Assembly: GCA_050946055.1 (NCBI GenBank)
Contig: JBMNUB010000005.1
Location: forward strand, 1 to 64,000
DNA from: Fimadaptatus sp050946055
GTDB lineage: Bacteria; Bacillota; Clostridia; Christensenellales; Aristaeellaceae
Length of the DNA stretch: 64,000 nucleotides
Direction: 5' to 3'
Part shown: in pieces, positions 42,799 to 52,256 of the stretch
Layout of the letters: the number at the start of each line of letters is the position of its first letter
Position numbering within the stretch: the first letter of the stretch is position 1
The notes under the pieces: model-generated
Databases searched by the model: none
What the model was told of the DNA's origin: nothing
Seen by the model: only the letters and a program-made list of their open reading frames with translations
Program-made: the position numbers and the translations under genes

Positions 42799-43752
42799 AT
42801 GGCTAACAGAAAGATCACGGTAATCGGCGCCGGCAGCGTCGGCGCTACCACGGCGTTCGCGCTCACACTCAAGGACATAGCCAACGAAGTGGTGCTGGTG
42901 GACATCAACGAGAGCAAGGCGCTGGGCGAGGCCATGGATATACGTCAGTGCACTCCGCTGCTGAGCGATCCGGTAAACGTGTACGCCGGCAACTACGAGT
43001 CTGCGGCTGGCAGCGACATAGTGGTCATAACCTCGGGCGTGCCGCGCAAGCCGGGTCAGACCCGCATAGACCTGGCGCAGACCAACGTCAACATAATCAA
43101 GCAGATAGCCCCGCAGATCGTAAAGACCTGCCCGGACGCGACCTACGTAATAGTGTCCAACCCCGTTGACATACTGACCTATGTGTTCCACAAGGTAACC
43201 AACATACCGCAGGACCGCATAATCGGCACCGGCACTCAGCTGGACACCGCCCGCCTGCGCGCGCGCATAGCCGAGTACCTGTCGGTATCGCAGAAGAACG
43301 TACACGCTTACGTCTTTGGCGAGCACGGCGAGACTTCCTTCGTGCCGTGGTCGATAGCCGAGGTATCCACCATCAACATCGCCAACTACAAGGAGCTGAT
43401 AAAGCTCAACAACGGCATAGCGGTCGATCTGGACTACGCCGAGGTAGATAAGTACATGCGTTCCTCCGGCGCCAAGGTCATAGAGCGCAAGGGCTGCACC
43501 AACTACGCCATAGCCATGGCCGTCTGCTCCATATGCGACGCGCTGTTTGGTGCGGTCAACGCTGTGCAGACCGTATCGCTGATGCTCAACGGCGAGTATG
43601 GCATAGAGGACGTCTGCCTGTCCCTGCCGGCGCTGATAGGCAATGGCGCGGTACAGGGCCGCATCAACCCCAAGCTGACCGAGGAGGAGCTGGGCAAGCT
43701 CTACCACAGCGCCGATGCCCTCAAGAAGGTCATCGCCCAGCTGGATATCTGA
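42799..43752 (+). CDS. L-lactate/malate dehydrogenase family protein, probably malate dehydrogenase
   Basis: The 317-residue NAD-dependent 2-hydroxyacid dehydrogenase has the Rossmann loop GAGSVGATTA (residues 10-19), an NAD-selecting Asp35 and the catalytic His in GEHGE near 175. At the substrate-specificity loop it reads GVPRKPGQTR (80-89): Arg83 sits where classical lactate dehydrogenases have Gln102 and malate dehydrogenases have Arg. Overall it otherwise resembles LDH. Being 38 bases before fumarase and upstream of fumarate reductase, malate formation from oxaloacetate fits best, but lactate activity is not excluded. Starts at ATG 42799, with an AAGTAGG-type site. Confidence 0.8.
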   Translation: MANRKITVIGAGSVGATTAFALTLKDIANEVVLVDINESKALGEAMDIRQCTPLLSDPVNVYAGNYESAAGSDIVVITSGVPRKPGQTRIDLAQTNVNIIKQIAPQIVKTCPDATYVIVSNPVDILTYVFHKVTNIPQDRIIGTGTQLDTARLRARIAEYLSVSQKNVHAYVFGEHGETSFVPWSIAEVSTINIANYKELIKLNNGIAVDLDYAEVDKYMRSSGAKVIERKGCTNYAIAMAVCSICDALFGAVNAVQTVSLMLNGEYGIEDVCLSLPALIGNGAVQGRINPKLTEEELGKLYHSADALKKVIAQLDI

Positions 43753-43790
43753 TAAAGCGCCGCAGCGCGGCCGAGAGGAGCATAAGTTAG

Positions 43791-45161
<1,371 letters not shown>

Positions 45162-45225
45162 TGGCGCGGGCGGGCGCGGATGCTCCGCGCCCGCATAGCG
45201 CCTTGCAGATAAGGAGTTTTTCACT

Positions 45226-46008
45226 ATGACTTACAGCTATTATCCGGGCTGCACGCTCAAGGACAGGGCGAAGCAGATGGACATATACGCGCGCGCGTCG
45301 GCCAAGGCGCTGGGCATAGAGCTGCGCGAACTGCCCGAGTGGCAGTGCTGCGGCGCTGTATACCCGCAGGCATCCGATGAGATAGCCTCGCGCCTAAGCT
45401 CCGTTCGCGCGCTGATGAACGCCGAGGAGGGCAAGCTGGTCACCATGTGCTCGGCCTGCCATCACGTCATCAAGCGCACTAACTACGACTGGAACAACGA
45501 CGAAAACTTCCGCACCAAGGCGACCAACTACATGAAGCCCGAGACGCCCTATGACGGCTCCACGCAGGTCATGCACTTCCTTGAGGTGCTGCGCGACGAC
45601 ATAGGCTTTGACGAGCTGAAGAAGAAGGTCGTAAACCCGCTCAAGGGACGCAAGATAGGCGCGTTCTACGGCTGCATGGTGCTGCGCCCGGGCAAGGTGC
45701 TGGCCTTTGACGATCCTGAGAATCCGCAGATTATCGAGGATTTCATCCGCGCGCTGGGTGCGGAGCCGGTAAAGTACCCCTACCGCAACGAGTGCTGCGG
45801 CGCTTACGTGGCGCTGGAGGACAAGAGCGTGGCTGGAAATCTGGTAGACCGCGCGCTGGATTCGGCGATAGCCGCAGGCGCTGAGGAGCTGGTAACGGCC
45901 TGCCCGCTGTGCATGTACAATCTGGTAGAAAACGCGACCGGCAAGAAGCTGCCCGTTAAGTACTTCACCGAGCTGCTTGCCGAGGCGCTGGGCGTAAAGG
46001 AGGGCTGA
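45226..46008 (+). CDS. hdrB: Heterodisulfide reductase subunit B-like protein
   Basis: The 260-residue protein has two CCG domains. The first has C9-x31-C41C42-x32-C75-x2-C78 (YYPGC, QCCG, CSAC); the second has YGC near 151, NECCGAY near 188 and CPLC near 225. In HdrB these ligate two non-cubane 4Fe-4S clusters that reduce disulfides. Here no methanogen cofactors are expected, so the acceptor is probably a protein or the FrdB chain. It is followed 2 bases later by hdrC and belongs to one co-directional cluster up to frdA. Confidence 0.9.
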   Translation: MTYSYYPGCTLKDRAKQMDIYARASAKALGIELRELPEWQCCGAVYPQASDEIASRLSSVRALMNAEEGKLVTMCSACHHVIKRTNYDWNNDENFRTKATNYMKPETPYDGSTQVMHFLEVLRDDIGFDELKKKVVNPLKGRKIGAFYGCMVLRPGKVLAFDDPENPQIIEDFIRALGAEPVKYPYRNECCGAYVALEDKSVAGNLVDRALDSAIAAGAEELVTACPLCMYNLVENATGKKLPVKYFTELLAEALGVKEG

Positions 46009-46010
46009 AC

Positions 46011-46403
46011 ATGGAACGCAACGTTGAACTGCTCACCCAGACGGCCCTTAGGATAAGCGGCGTAAACCCCCGCAAGTGCATGAAGTGCGGCAAGTGCTCC
46101 GGCACCTGCCCCAACTACGACCGCATGGAGTACCATCCGCATCAGTTCGTCTCCATGGTCGAGCATGGCGAGATAGAGAAGCTCATGGCCAGCGAGTCTA
46201 TATACATGTGCCTGAGCTGCATGGCGTGCGTGGAGCGCTGTCCGCGCGGCGTAGAGCCGGGCAAGCTGGTCGAGGCCGTGCGCCTTATGCAGATACGCCA
46301 GCAGGGCGCTGACCACAAGGGCCCGCGCGATATACCCGAGATCGCCGGTGAGAACGTGCCGCAGCAGCTGCTGATGGCCGCCATGCGCAAGTACAGGAAG
46401 TAA
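46011..46403 (+). CDS. hdrC: Heterodisulfide reductase subunit C-like protein
   Basis: The 130-residue protein carries two 4Fe-4S motifs, CMKCGKCSGTCPNY near residue 23 and CLSCMACVERCPRGVEPGKL near 67, with the spacing of HdrC. It wires electrons between HdrA and HdrB. It has no membrane segment. It lies 2 bases after hdrB and 15 before hdrA, consistent with a stoichiometric complex. Confidence 0.9.
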   Translation: MERNVELLTQTALRISGVNPRKCMKCGKCSGTCPNYDRMEYHPHQFVSMVEHGEIEKLMASESIYMCLSCMACVERCPRGVEPGKLVEAVRLMQIRQQGADHKGPRDIPEIAGENVPQQLLMAAMRKYRK

Positions 46404-46418
46404 GGAGGACTACCACAG

Positions 46419-48410
46419 ATGCTTAAGATCGGCGTATTCGTTTGCTGGTGCGGTTCCAACATCGCCGCCACCGTGGATGTCGAAGCGGTTGCGGAGGCGA
46501 TGAAGAGCGAACCGGGCGTGGTGTACTCCACCAACTACCAGTACATGTGCTCCGCCGCGGGCCAGAAGCTCATTCAGGACGCCATACATGACTATAAGCT
46601 CGATGGCATAGCGGTCTGCTCCTGCTCTCCGCGCATGCACGAGGCGACCTTCCGCAAGACTGCCGAGGGCGCGGGCCTGAACCCCTACATGGTCGAGATA
46701 GCCAATATCCGCGAGCAGTGCTCCTGGATACACAAGGACAAGACCGAAGCTACCGCCAAGGCCATAGTGCTGGCCAAGGCTGCCGTGGCCAAGCTGCGCA
46801 ATGACGCGCCGCTCCAGGCCGGCACCAGCGAAGTCGTAAAGCGCTGCCTGGTAATAGGCGGCGGCATCGCCGGCATACAGACCGCGCTGGACGTGGCCGA
46901 TGCCGGTTACGAGGTCGATATAGTCGAGCAGCGCCCCACGATAGGCGGCCGCATGGCTCAGCTGGACAAGACCTTCCCGACGCTGGACTGCGCTGCCTGC
47001 ATACTGACCCCCAAGATGGTCGAGGCTTCGCAGAACGAGCGCATAAACATAATCTCCTACGCCAAGGTGGAAAAGGTATCCGGCTTCGTGGGCAACTTCA
47101 CCGCTACCATACGCAAGAAGGCCCGCTATGTCGATGAGACCAAGTGCACCGGCTGCTCCCTTTGCACCACCAAGTGTCCTTCCCGCAATGGCAAGAACGA
47201 GTTCAATATGGAGCTGGACAACCGCGGCGCCATATACATCCCCTTTGCGCAGGCCATCCCCAATGTGGCCGTAATAGACCCCGAGCAGTGCATAAAGCTC
47301 AAGACCGGCAAGTGCGGCCTGTGCGAAAAGGTATGCTCCGCGGGCGCTATCGACTACAAGCAGCAGGATGAGATGATAGAGCGCAAGTACGGCGCGATAG
47401 TCGTAGCGACCGGCTTTAAGCCCATAGACGTGAGTGCGCTCAACGAGTTCGGCTATGCCGATAACCCCGATGTCGTGACCAGTCTGGAGTTCGAGCGCCT
47501 GATGAACGCCGCAGGCCCGACCAAGGGCACGCTGCTCAGGCCCTCCGACGGCACGCATCCCAAGACCATAGTGTTCATACAGTGCGTAGGCAGCCGCTGC
47601 GACGAGAACAACGAGCGCGGCAAGCCCTATTGCAGCAAGATATGCTGCATGTACACCGCCAAGCACGCCATGCTCGTGCGCGAGAAGTATCCCGATACCG
47701 ACGTGCATGTGTTCTACATAGACGTGCGTACCCCCGGCAAGAACTTCGACGAGTTCTATCGCCGCGCGGTAGAGCAGTATGGCGTTGACTACATAAAGGG
47801 CATGGTCGGCAAGGTGGCCGGCGAGAACGGCAAGCTCATGGTGCAGGGCAGCGATCTGATAAACAACCGTCAGGTCAAGATAGCGGCCGACATGGTCGTG
47901 CTGGCGGCGGCGATAGAGCCCGATCCTTCGGCGCGCTCCATAGGCACCATGCTCACCGCGTCCATGGACACCAACGACTTCTTCACCGAGGCGCACCCCA
48001 AGCTCCGCCCTGTCGAGAGCCCCACGGCGGGCATATTCCTCTCGGGCGTGGCGCAGGGTCCCAAGGATATACCCGAGACCGTCGCTCAGGCGGGCGCTGC
48101 CGCGTCCAAGGTAATAGGCCTGCTGGCCAAGGATCACCTTGTGACCAACCCCTGCGTGGCGCAGTCCGACGAGCTGCTGTGCAACGGCTGCTCCCAGTGC
48201 GAAAAGGTCTGCCCCTACGGCGCGATCACGTACATCGAAAAGGAAGTGCGCGGTCCCGGCGTGCGCGAAGTTCGCCGCATAGCGCAGGTCAACCCGGCTG
48301 TATGCCAGGGCTGCGGCGCTTGCACCGTCACCTGCCCCTCCGGCGCTATGGACCTGAAGGGCTTCTCCAATAAACAGATCATGGCGGAGGTTGACGCGAT
48401 ATGCCTGTGA
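46419..48410 (+). CDS. hdrA: Heterodisulfide reductase subunit A-like flavoprotein
   Basis: HdrA is the flavin-based bifurcating subunit in Hdr complexes. The 663-residue protein has a small N-terminal domain with CWCGSN and CSCSPRMHE, a thioredoxin-reductase-like FAD domain (CLVIGGGIAGIQTAL near 150, IGGRMAQLDKTFPTLDC near 180), an inserted ferredoxin (CTGCSLCTTKCP near 244 and CGLCEKVCSAG near 300), and a C-terminal ferredoxin (CNGCSQCEKVCPYGAI near 590, CQGCGACTVTCPSGAM near 631). All key domains are present. It overlaps the mvhD/flxD gene by 10 bases. Confidence 0.93.
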   Translation: MLKIGVFVCWCGSNIAATVDVEAVAEAMKSEPGVVYSTNYQYMCSAAGQKLIQDAIHDYKLDGIAVCSCSPRMHEATFRKTAEGAGLNPYMVEIANIREQCSWIHKDKTEATAKAIVLAKAAVAKLRNDAPLQAGTSEVVKRCLVIGGGIAGIQTALDVADAGYEVDIVEQRPTIGGRMAQLDKTFPTLDCAACILTPKMVEASQNERINIISYAKVEKVSGFVGNFTATIRKKARYVDETKCTGCSLCTTKCPSRNGKNEFNMELDNRGAIYIPFAQAIPNVAVIDPEQCIKLKTGKCGLCEKVCSAGAIDYKQQDEMIERKYGAIVVATGFKPIDVSALNEFGYADNPDVVTSLEFERLMNAAGPTKGTLLRPSDGTHPKTIVFIQCVGSRCDENNERGKPYCSKICCMYTAKHAMLVREKYPDTDVHVFYIDVRTPGKNFDEFYRRAVEQYGVDYIKGMVGKVAGENGKLMVQGSDLINNRQVKIAADMVVLAAAIEPDPSARSIGTMLTASMDTNDFFTEAHPKLRPVESPTAGIFLSGVAQGPKDIPETVAQAGAAASKVIGLLAKDHLVTNPCVAQSDELLCNGCSQCEKVCPYGAITYIEKEVRGPGVREVRRIAQVNPAVCQGCGACTVTCPSGAMDLKGFSNKQIMAEVDAICL

Positions 48411-48841
48411 CGCAAAACGAATGGAAGCCCAAGATAGTGGCTTTCTGCTGCAACTGGTGCTCTTACGCGGGCGCCGATCTGGCGGGTTCGGGGCGTCTTT
48501 CCTATCCTGCCGACATAAAGATAATCCGCGTGCCCTGCTCCTGCCGCGTAAACCCGCTGTTCATACTCCGCGCCTTCCAGCGCGGCGCTGACGGCGTGAT
48601 ACTGTGCGGCTGCCACCCGGGCGATTGCCACTACACCAGCGGCAACTACTACGCCCGCCGCAGGATGACCATGCTGTTCTCGATGCTGGACTATCTGGGC
48701 ATCGAGCGCGAGCGCACCCGCGTGGAGTGGGTGTCCGCCGCGGAGGGCGCAAAGTTCTCCGCCACCATGAACGATTTCGCCAAGACGATAACCGAGCTGG
48801 GCGAAAACAGAAAGCTGGGTGATCTCAGATGCAAGAAATAG
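48401..48841 (+). CDS. flxD: MvhD/FlxD-type hydrogenase iron-sulfur subunit
   Basis: The 146-residue protein belongs to the MvhD/FlpD family: FCCNWCSYAGADLAG near residue 15, VPCSCRVNP near 44 and GCHPGDCHY near 67 bind a 2Fe-2S cluster. It docks an electron donor (hydrogenase, formate dehydrogenase or Flx oxidoreductase) to HdrA. No hydrogenase or formate dehydrogenase gene follows; instead there are Flx-type genes. It overlaps hdrA upstream and the next gene by 13 bases, indicating tight coupling. Confidence 0.9.
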   Translation: MPVTQNEWKPKIVAFCCNWCSYAGADLAGSGRLSYPADIKIIRVPCSCRVNPLFILRAFQRGADGVILCGCHPGDCHYTSGNYYARRRMTMLFSMLDYLGIERERTRVEWVSAAEGAKFSATMNDFAKTITELGENRKLGDLRCKK

Positions 48842-49707
48842 CCAAGAGGATTAAGGAGCGCGCGCTTGAGCTGCTTGCTGACGGAACCGCCCGCCGCGTG
48901 CTGGGCTGGGAGAAGGGCGAGATGGAGGCCGACTGGTCTCCGGCAGTGTTCACTACCGCCGAGGAGATGGAAGGCTTTGTATACGGCGAGCATGCCGGCG
49001 CCAACCTGAGCAAGTATTGCATAAAGCTCAGTCGCGCCGAGGGCAAGACCGTGGTCATACTCAAGCCCTGCGACACGCTCTCGTTCAATCAGCTGCTCAA
49101 GGAGCATCGCATAGAGCGCGATAACTTCTACATAATAGGCGCGGGCTGCAAGGGCATGACCGACGAAAACGGCCAGCTGCTCAAGTGCAAGGCCTGCAAG
49201 GGCAAGGAGTTCGTCGTGGCCGATGAGGTTATAGACGACGAGGCCAGCCGCGAGGTCGAGGCCAATGACCGCTTTGAAGAGGTGGCGCGCCTGGAGAACA
49301 TGTCCCACGAGGAGCGCTTCGAGTTCTGGCGCGGCGAACTGAGCCGCTGCATACGCTGCAACGCCTGCCGCAATGTATGCCCCGCCTGCTCCTGCCAGAA
49401 GTGCGTGTTCGACAACCCCAACTCGGGCGTTGCGGCCAAGGCCAACACCAACGACTTCGAGGAGAACATGTTCCACATAATCCGCGCCTTCCACGTGGCC
49501 GGTCGCTGCACCGACTGCGGCGAGTGTTCGCGCGTATGCCCGCAGCACATACCGCTGCACCTGCTCAACCGCAAGTTCATAAAGGACATAAATGAACTGT
49601 ACGGCGAGTATCAGGCGGGCGAGGGCGAGGAGGAGCGCACGCCGCTCACTTCGTACACGCAGGGCGACGTGGAGCCCGGCATAGTCCACGAAAGGGGGAG
49701 GGCGTAA
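48829..49707 (+). CDS. 4Fe-4S protein of the Flx module (FlxB/C-like)
   Basis: The 292-residue protein has an N-terminal domain with VILKPCDTLSFNQLL and GAGCKGM plus CKACKG, like the FrhB/FdhB N-terminal family, and a C-terminal dicluster ferredoxin (CIRCNACRNVCPACSCQKC near 176 and CTDCGECSRVCPQHIP near 224). It would pass electrons between the FAD/NAD(P)H subunit and FlxD. The C-terminal 30 residues are acidic and variable. It overlaps flxD and meets the next gene at the stop. Assignment to FlxB rather than FlxC is uncertain. Confidence 0.8.
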   Translation: MQEIAKRIKERALELLADGTARRVLGWEKGEMEADWSPAVFTTAEEMEGFVYGEHAGANLSKYCIKLSRAEGKTVVILKPCDTLSFNQLLKEHRIERDNFYIIGAGCKGMTDENGQLLKCKACKGKEFVVADEVIDDEASREVEANDRFEEVARLENMSHEERFEFWRGELSRCIRCNACRNVCPACSCQKCVFDNPNSGVAAKANTNDFEENMFHIIRAFHVAGRCTDCGECSRVCPQHIPLHLLNRKFIKDINELYGEYQAGEGEEERTPLTSYTQGDVEPGIVHERGRA

Positions 49708-50720
49708 TGCGCAAGTTTGCCTTTTCCGATATTGAGTCGATAGTGCGCAGCATACCCTATGCGGTGTATGCGCCCGTTAAGAAGGATGAGCTGACCGTAT
49801 ACGACCGCTATGAGGACGGCGCTGAGCTCGACCTTGCATGCTGCAACAGCGACAAGTCCCCCAAGGACGTGCTCTTCCCGCAGTGGGAGGATCTGATGCA
49901 CTTCCGCGTGGAGGGCAAGCAGATAGAGCTGACCGAGCAGCAGCGCTGCGACGAGGACTACGTGATATTCGGCATACGCGCCTGCGACGTCCGCGCTATA
50001 GAGGTGCTGGACAAGGTGTTCCTGGCCGATCCCGTGGACACCTACTATGCGGCGCGCCGCGAGCATGGCATACTGGTGGGCATGGCCTGCTCCGATCCCG
50101 ATGACACCTGCTTCTGCACCACCTTCGGCATAGACCCCGCGCAGCCTGACACCGATGTGGTCATCTGGCACGAGGGCGACACCTGCTTTGCCCGCGCCTA
50201 CACCGAGCGCGGCGAGAAGCTGATAGCCTCCTGGGGCGACGAGTGCGCAGAGGATGCCAAGGTGGACGAGATAAAGGCCGCCATAAAGGAGCGCATAGAC
50301 GCAAAGCCCTTTGCGCACCTGAACCTAAAGGGCATAGACGGCGATCACTTAAACGAGCTGTTCAACTCGCCCAAGTGGGAGCGCCTGTCCATGGCCTGCC
50401 TGGGCTGCGGCACCTGCACGTTCGTATGCCCCACCTGCCAGTGCTACGACATACGCGACTACGACACCGGCCACGGAGTAGAGCGCTATCGCTGCTGGGA
50501 CAGCTGCATGTATTCTGACTTCACCCTGATGGCGGCGACCACGCCCCGTCCCAGCCAGATGCAGCGCTATCGCCAGCGCTTCATGCACAAGCTATGCTAT
50601 TTCCCGGCTAATAACGACGGCATGTACTCGTGCGTGGGCTGCGGCCGCTGCGTGCGCAAATGCCCGATGAACCTGAATATCGTAAAAGTGATAAAGGCGC
50701 TTGGGGAGGATGCGAAATGA
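49707..50720 (+). CDS. 4Fe-4S dicluster protein, AsrA/FlxC-like
   Basis: The 337-residue protein resembles anaerobic sulfite reductase subunit A and hydrogenase beta-type subunits: DVLFPQWEDLMHF near 52, FGIRACDVRAIEVLD near 90, CSDPDDTCFCTTFG near 130, then two clusters CLGCGTCTFVCPTCQCYD near 232 and CVGCGRCVRKCPMNLN near 311. Beside an AsrB-like subunit this forms an NAD(P)H-oxidising module. No siroheme AsrC-type gene is present, so sulfite reduction is unlikely. It starts at the stop of the preceding gene and overlaps the next by 4 bases. Confidence 0.82.
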   Translation: MRKFAFSDIESIVRSIPYAVYAPVKKDELTVYDRYEDGAELDLACCNSDKSPKDVLFPQWEDLMHFRVEGKQIELTEQQRCDEDYVIFGIRACDVRAIEVLDKVFLADPVDTYYAARREHGILVGMACSDPDDTCFCTTFGIDPAQPDTDVVIWHEGDTCFARAYTERGEKLIASWGDECAEDAKVDEIKAAIKERIDAKPFAHLNLKGIDGDHLNELFNSPKWERLSMACLGCGTCTFVCPTCQCYDIRDYDTGHGVERYRCWDSCMYSDFTLMAATTPRPSQMQRYRQRFMHKLCYFPANNDGMYSCVGCGRCVRKCPMNLNIVKVIKALGEDAK

Positions 50721-51544
50721 GTAACGAGGCTCTTGTGCCGCACATAGGCATTGTGACCGATGTGCGCGTAGACACGCCGGACGTAAAGACCTTCCGCGTG
50801 GAGGCGCTGACCGGCGGCAAGGTGTTCGAACACATGCCCGGCCAGTGCGCGATGCTTTCCATACCCGGCGTGGGCGAGGCTATGTTCTCTATAACCTCAT
50901 CGCCTACCAACCGCGAGTTCATGGAGTTTTCGATAAAGAAGTGCGGCTGCCTGACCACCTGGCTGCACCAGATGGATGTGGGCCAGCAGATAACCATACG
51001 CGGGCCTTACGGCAAGCCCTTCCCGGTGGAGACCGAGCTGAAGGGTCAGGATCTGCTGTTCATAGCGGGCGGCATAGGTCTGGCTCCGCTGCGCTCGGTT
51101 ATAAACTACGTGCGCGACAACCGCGCCAACTACGGCAAGGTCAGCATAGTATACGGCTCCCGCTCCGCGGACGATCTCGTTGACTATCCCGAGATAAAGA
51201 ACGAGTGGTGCAACGAGGCCGGCATAGACGTGTACCTGACCATAGACCGCCCGCAGGAGGGCTGGGACGGCCACGTGGGCTTCGTTCCCAACTATGTCAC
51301 CGAGCTGGGCTTCGACCCGCAGGGCAAGGTGCTGGTATGCGGCCCGCCCATAATGATAAAGTTCGTGCTTCAGGGTCTGGACAAGATGGGCTTTGACCGC
51401 ACGCAGGTGTTCACCACGCTTGAGATGCGCATGAAGTGCGGCGTGGGCAAGTGCGGCCGCTGCAACGTGGGCAACAAGTACGTCTGCAAGGACGGCCCTG
51501 TGTTCCGCTTTGACGAGCTGGGCGAGCTGCCGGACGAGTATTGA
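50717..51544 (+). CDS. flxA: FAD/NAD(P)H oxidoreductase, AsrB/FlxA-like
   Basis: The 275-residue ferredoxin-NADP+ reductase-type protein has the FAD site MFSITSSPTN near 60, an NAD(P) site LLFIAGGIGLAPLRSVINY near 115, IVYGSRS near 143, VLVCGPPIMIKF near 205 and a C-terminal 2Fe-2S loop KCGVGKCGRCNVGNKYVC near 240. It would take electrons from NAD(P)H into the Flx-Hdr complex. The start is ATG 50717 overlapping the previous stop (ATGA). It is followed 33 bases later by frdB. Confidence 0.87.
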   Translation: MSNEALVPHIGIVTDVRVDTPDVKTFRVEALTGGKVFEHMPGQCAMLSIPGVGEAMFSITSSPTNREFMEFSIKKCGCLTTWLHQMDVGQQITIRGPYGKPFPVETELKGQDLLFIAGGIGLAPLRSVINYVRDNRANYGKVSIVYGSRSADDLVDYPEIKNEWCNEAGIDVYLTIDRPQEGWDGHVGFVPNYVTELGFDPQGKVLVCGPPIMIKFVLQGLDKMGFDRTQVFTTLEMRMKCGVGKCGRCNVGNKYVCKDGPVFRFDELGELPDEY

Positions 51545-51577
51545 TCTGCCGACCGACAAGAGACGGAGGAAAGCAAT

Positions 51578-52243
51578 ATGGTTAACGTCTATCTGATGGG
51601 CAAAAAGTACGAGGTGCCCGAGGGACTCACTATAATGGGCGCGATGGAATACGCGGGCTATAAGCTGGTGCGCGGCGTTGGCTGCCGCAACGGCTTCTGC
51701 GGCGCCTGCGCCACCGTGTACCGCATAAAGGGCGAGCGCGAGCTGCATGCCGCGCTGGCCTGTCAGACCACCGTGCAGGATGACATGTATGTGGCCACCC
51801 TGCCCTTCTTCCCGCTGGAGAAGCAGGTCTACAACATCGAGGAGATCAAGCCCGACGCGCAGGTCATGATGCAGCTCTACCCGGAGATATACTCCTGCAT
51901 AGGCTGCAACGCCTGCACCAAGGCCTGCACTCAGGAGCTGGACGTAATGCAGTACATAGCGGCTGCGCAGCGCGGCGACTTCAAGACCTGCGCCGAGCTG
52001 AGCTTCGACTGCGTAATGTGCGGCGTATGCTCCTCCCGCTGCCCGGCCGGCATATCCCACCCGCAGGTGGCTGAGCTGGCGCGCCGCCTCAACGGCAAGT
52101 ACATCGCCCCCGAGGCCAAGCACCTGACCCAGCGCGTCAAGGAGATAGAGGACGGCATATGCGCCGCCGAGCTGGAGGCCATAATGGCAAAGCCCCTCTC
52201 CGAGCTGAAAGAGCTGTACAATCACCGCGACATAGAGAAATAA
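51578..52243 (+). CDS. frdB: Fumarate reductase iron-sulfur subunit (soluble type)
   Basis: The 221-residue protein has an N-terminal 2Fe-2S ferredoxin (C36-x4-C41-x2-C44-x17-C62) and a C-terminal dicluster part (CIGCNACTKACTQ near 109 and CVMCGVCSSRCPAG near 147). It passes electrons to the flavoprotein FrdA. It lacks any hydrophobic segment, and no FrdC/SdhC anchor gene is nearby, so the enzyme is cytoplasmic and must take electrons from a soluble donor. Its position after the Hdr-Flx genes suggests that donor is the Hdr complex, as in TfrB, where FrdB-like and Hdr-like parts are fused. Confidence 0.87.
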   Translation: MVNVYLMGKKYEVPEGLTIMGAMEYAGYKLVRGVGCRNGFCGACATVYRIKGERELHAALACQTTVQDDMYVATLPFFPLEKQVYNIEEIKPDAQVMMQLYPEIYSCIGCNACTKACTQELDVMQYIAAAQRGDFKTCAELSFDCVMCGVCSSRCPAGISHPQVAELARRLNGKYIAPEAKHLTQRVKEIEDGICAAELEAIMAKPLSELKELYNHRDIEK

Positions 52244-52256
52244 GGAGGCGACATAC

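Noticed and set aside
46410..48137. 575-codon open frame on the minus strand opposite hdrA
   Set aside because: GC-rich coding DNA leaves long antisense frames open. The hdrA frame has all cofactor motifs and ribosome site; the antisense product has low-complexity composition and no motif.
49707..51544. Anaerobic sulfite reductase AsrAB
   Set aside because: No siroheme-containing AsrC is present, and the genes are embedded between flxD and frdB, so a Flx-type NAD(P)H module fits better.
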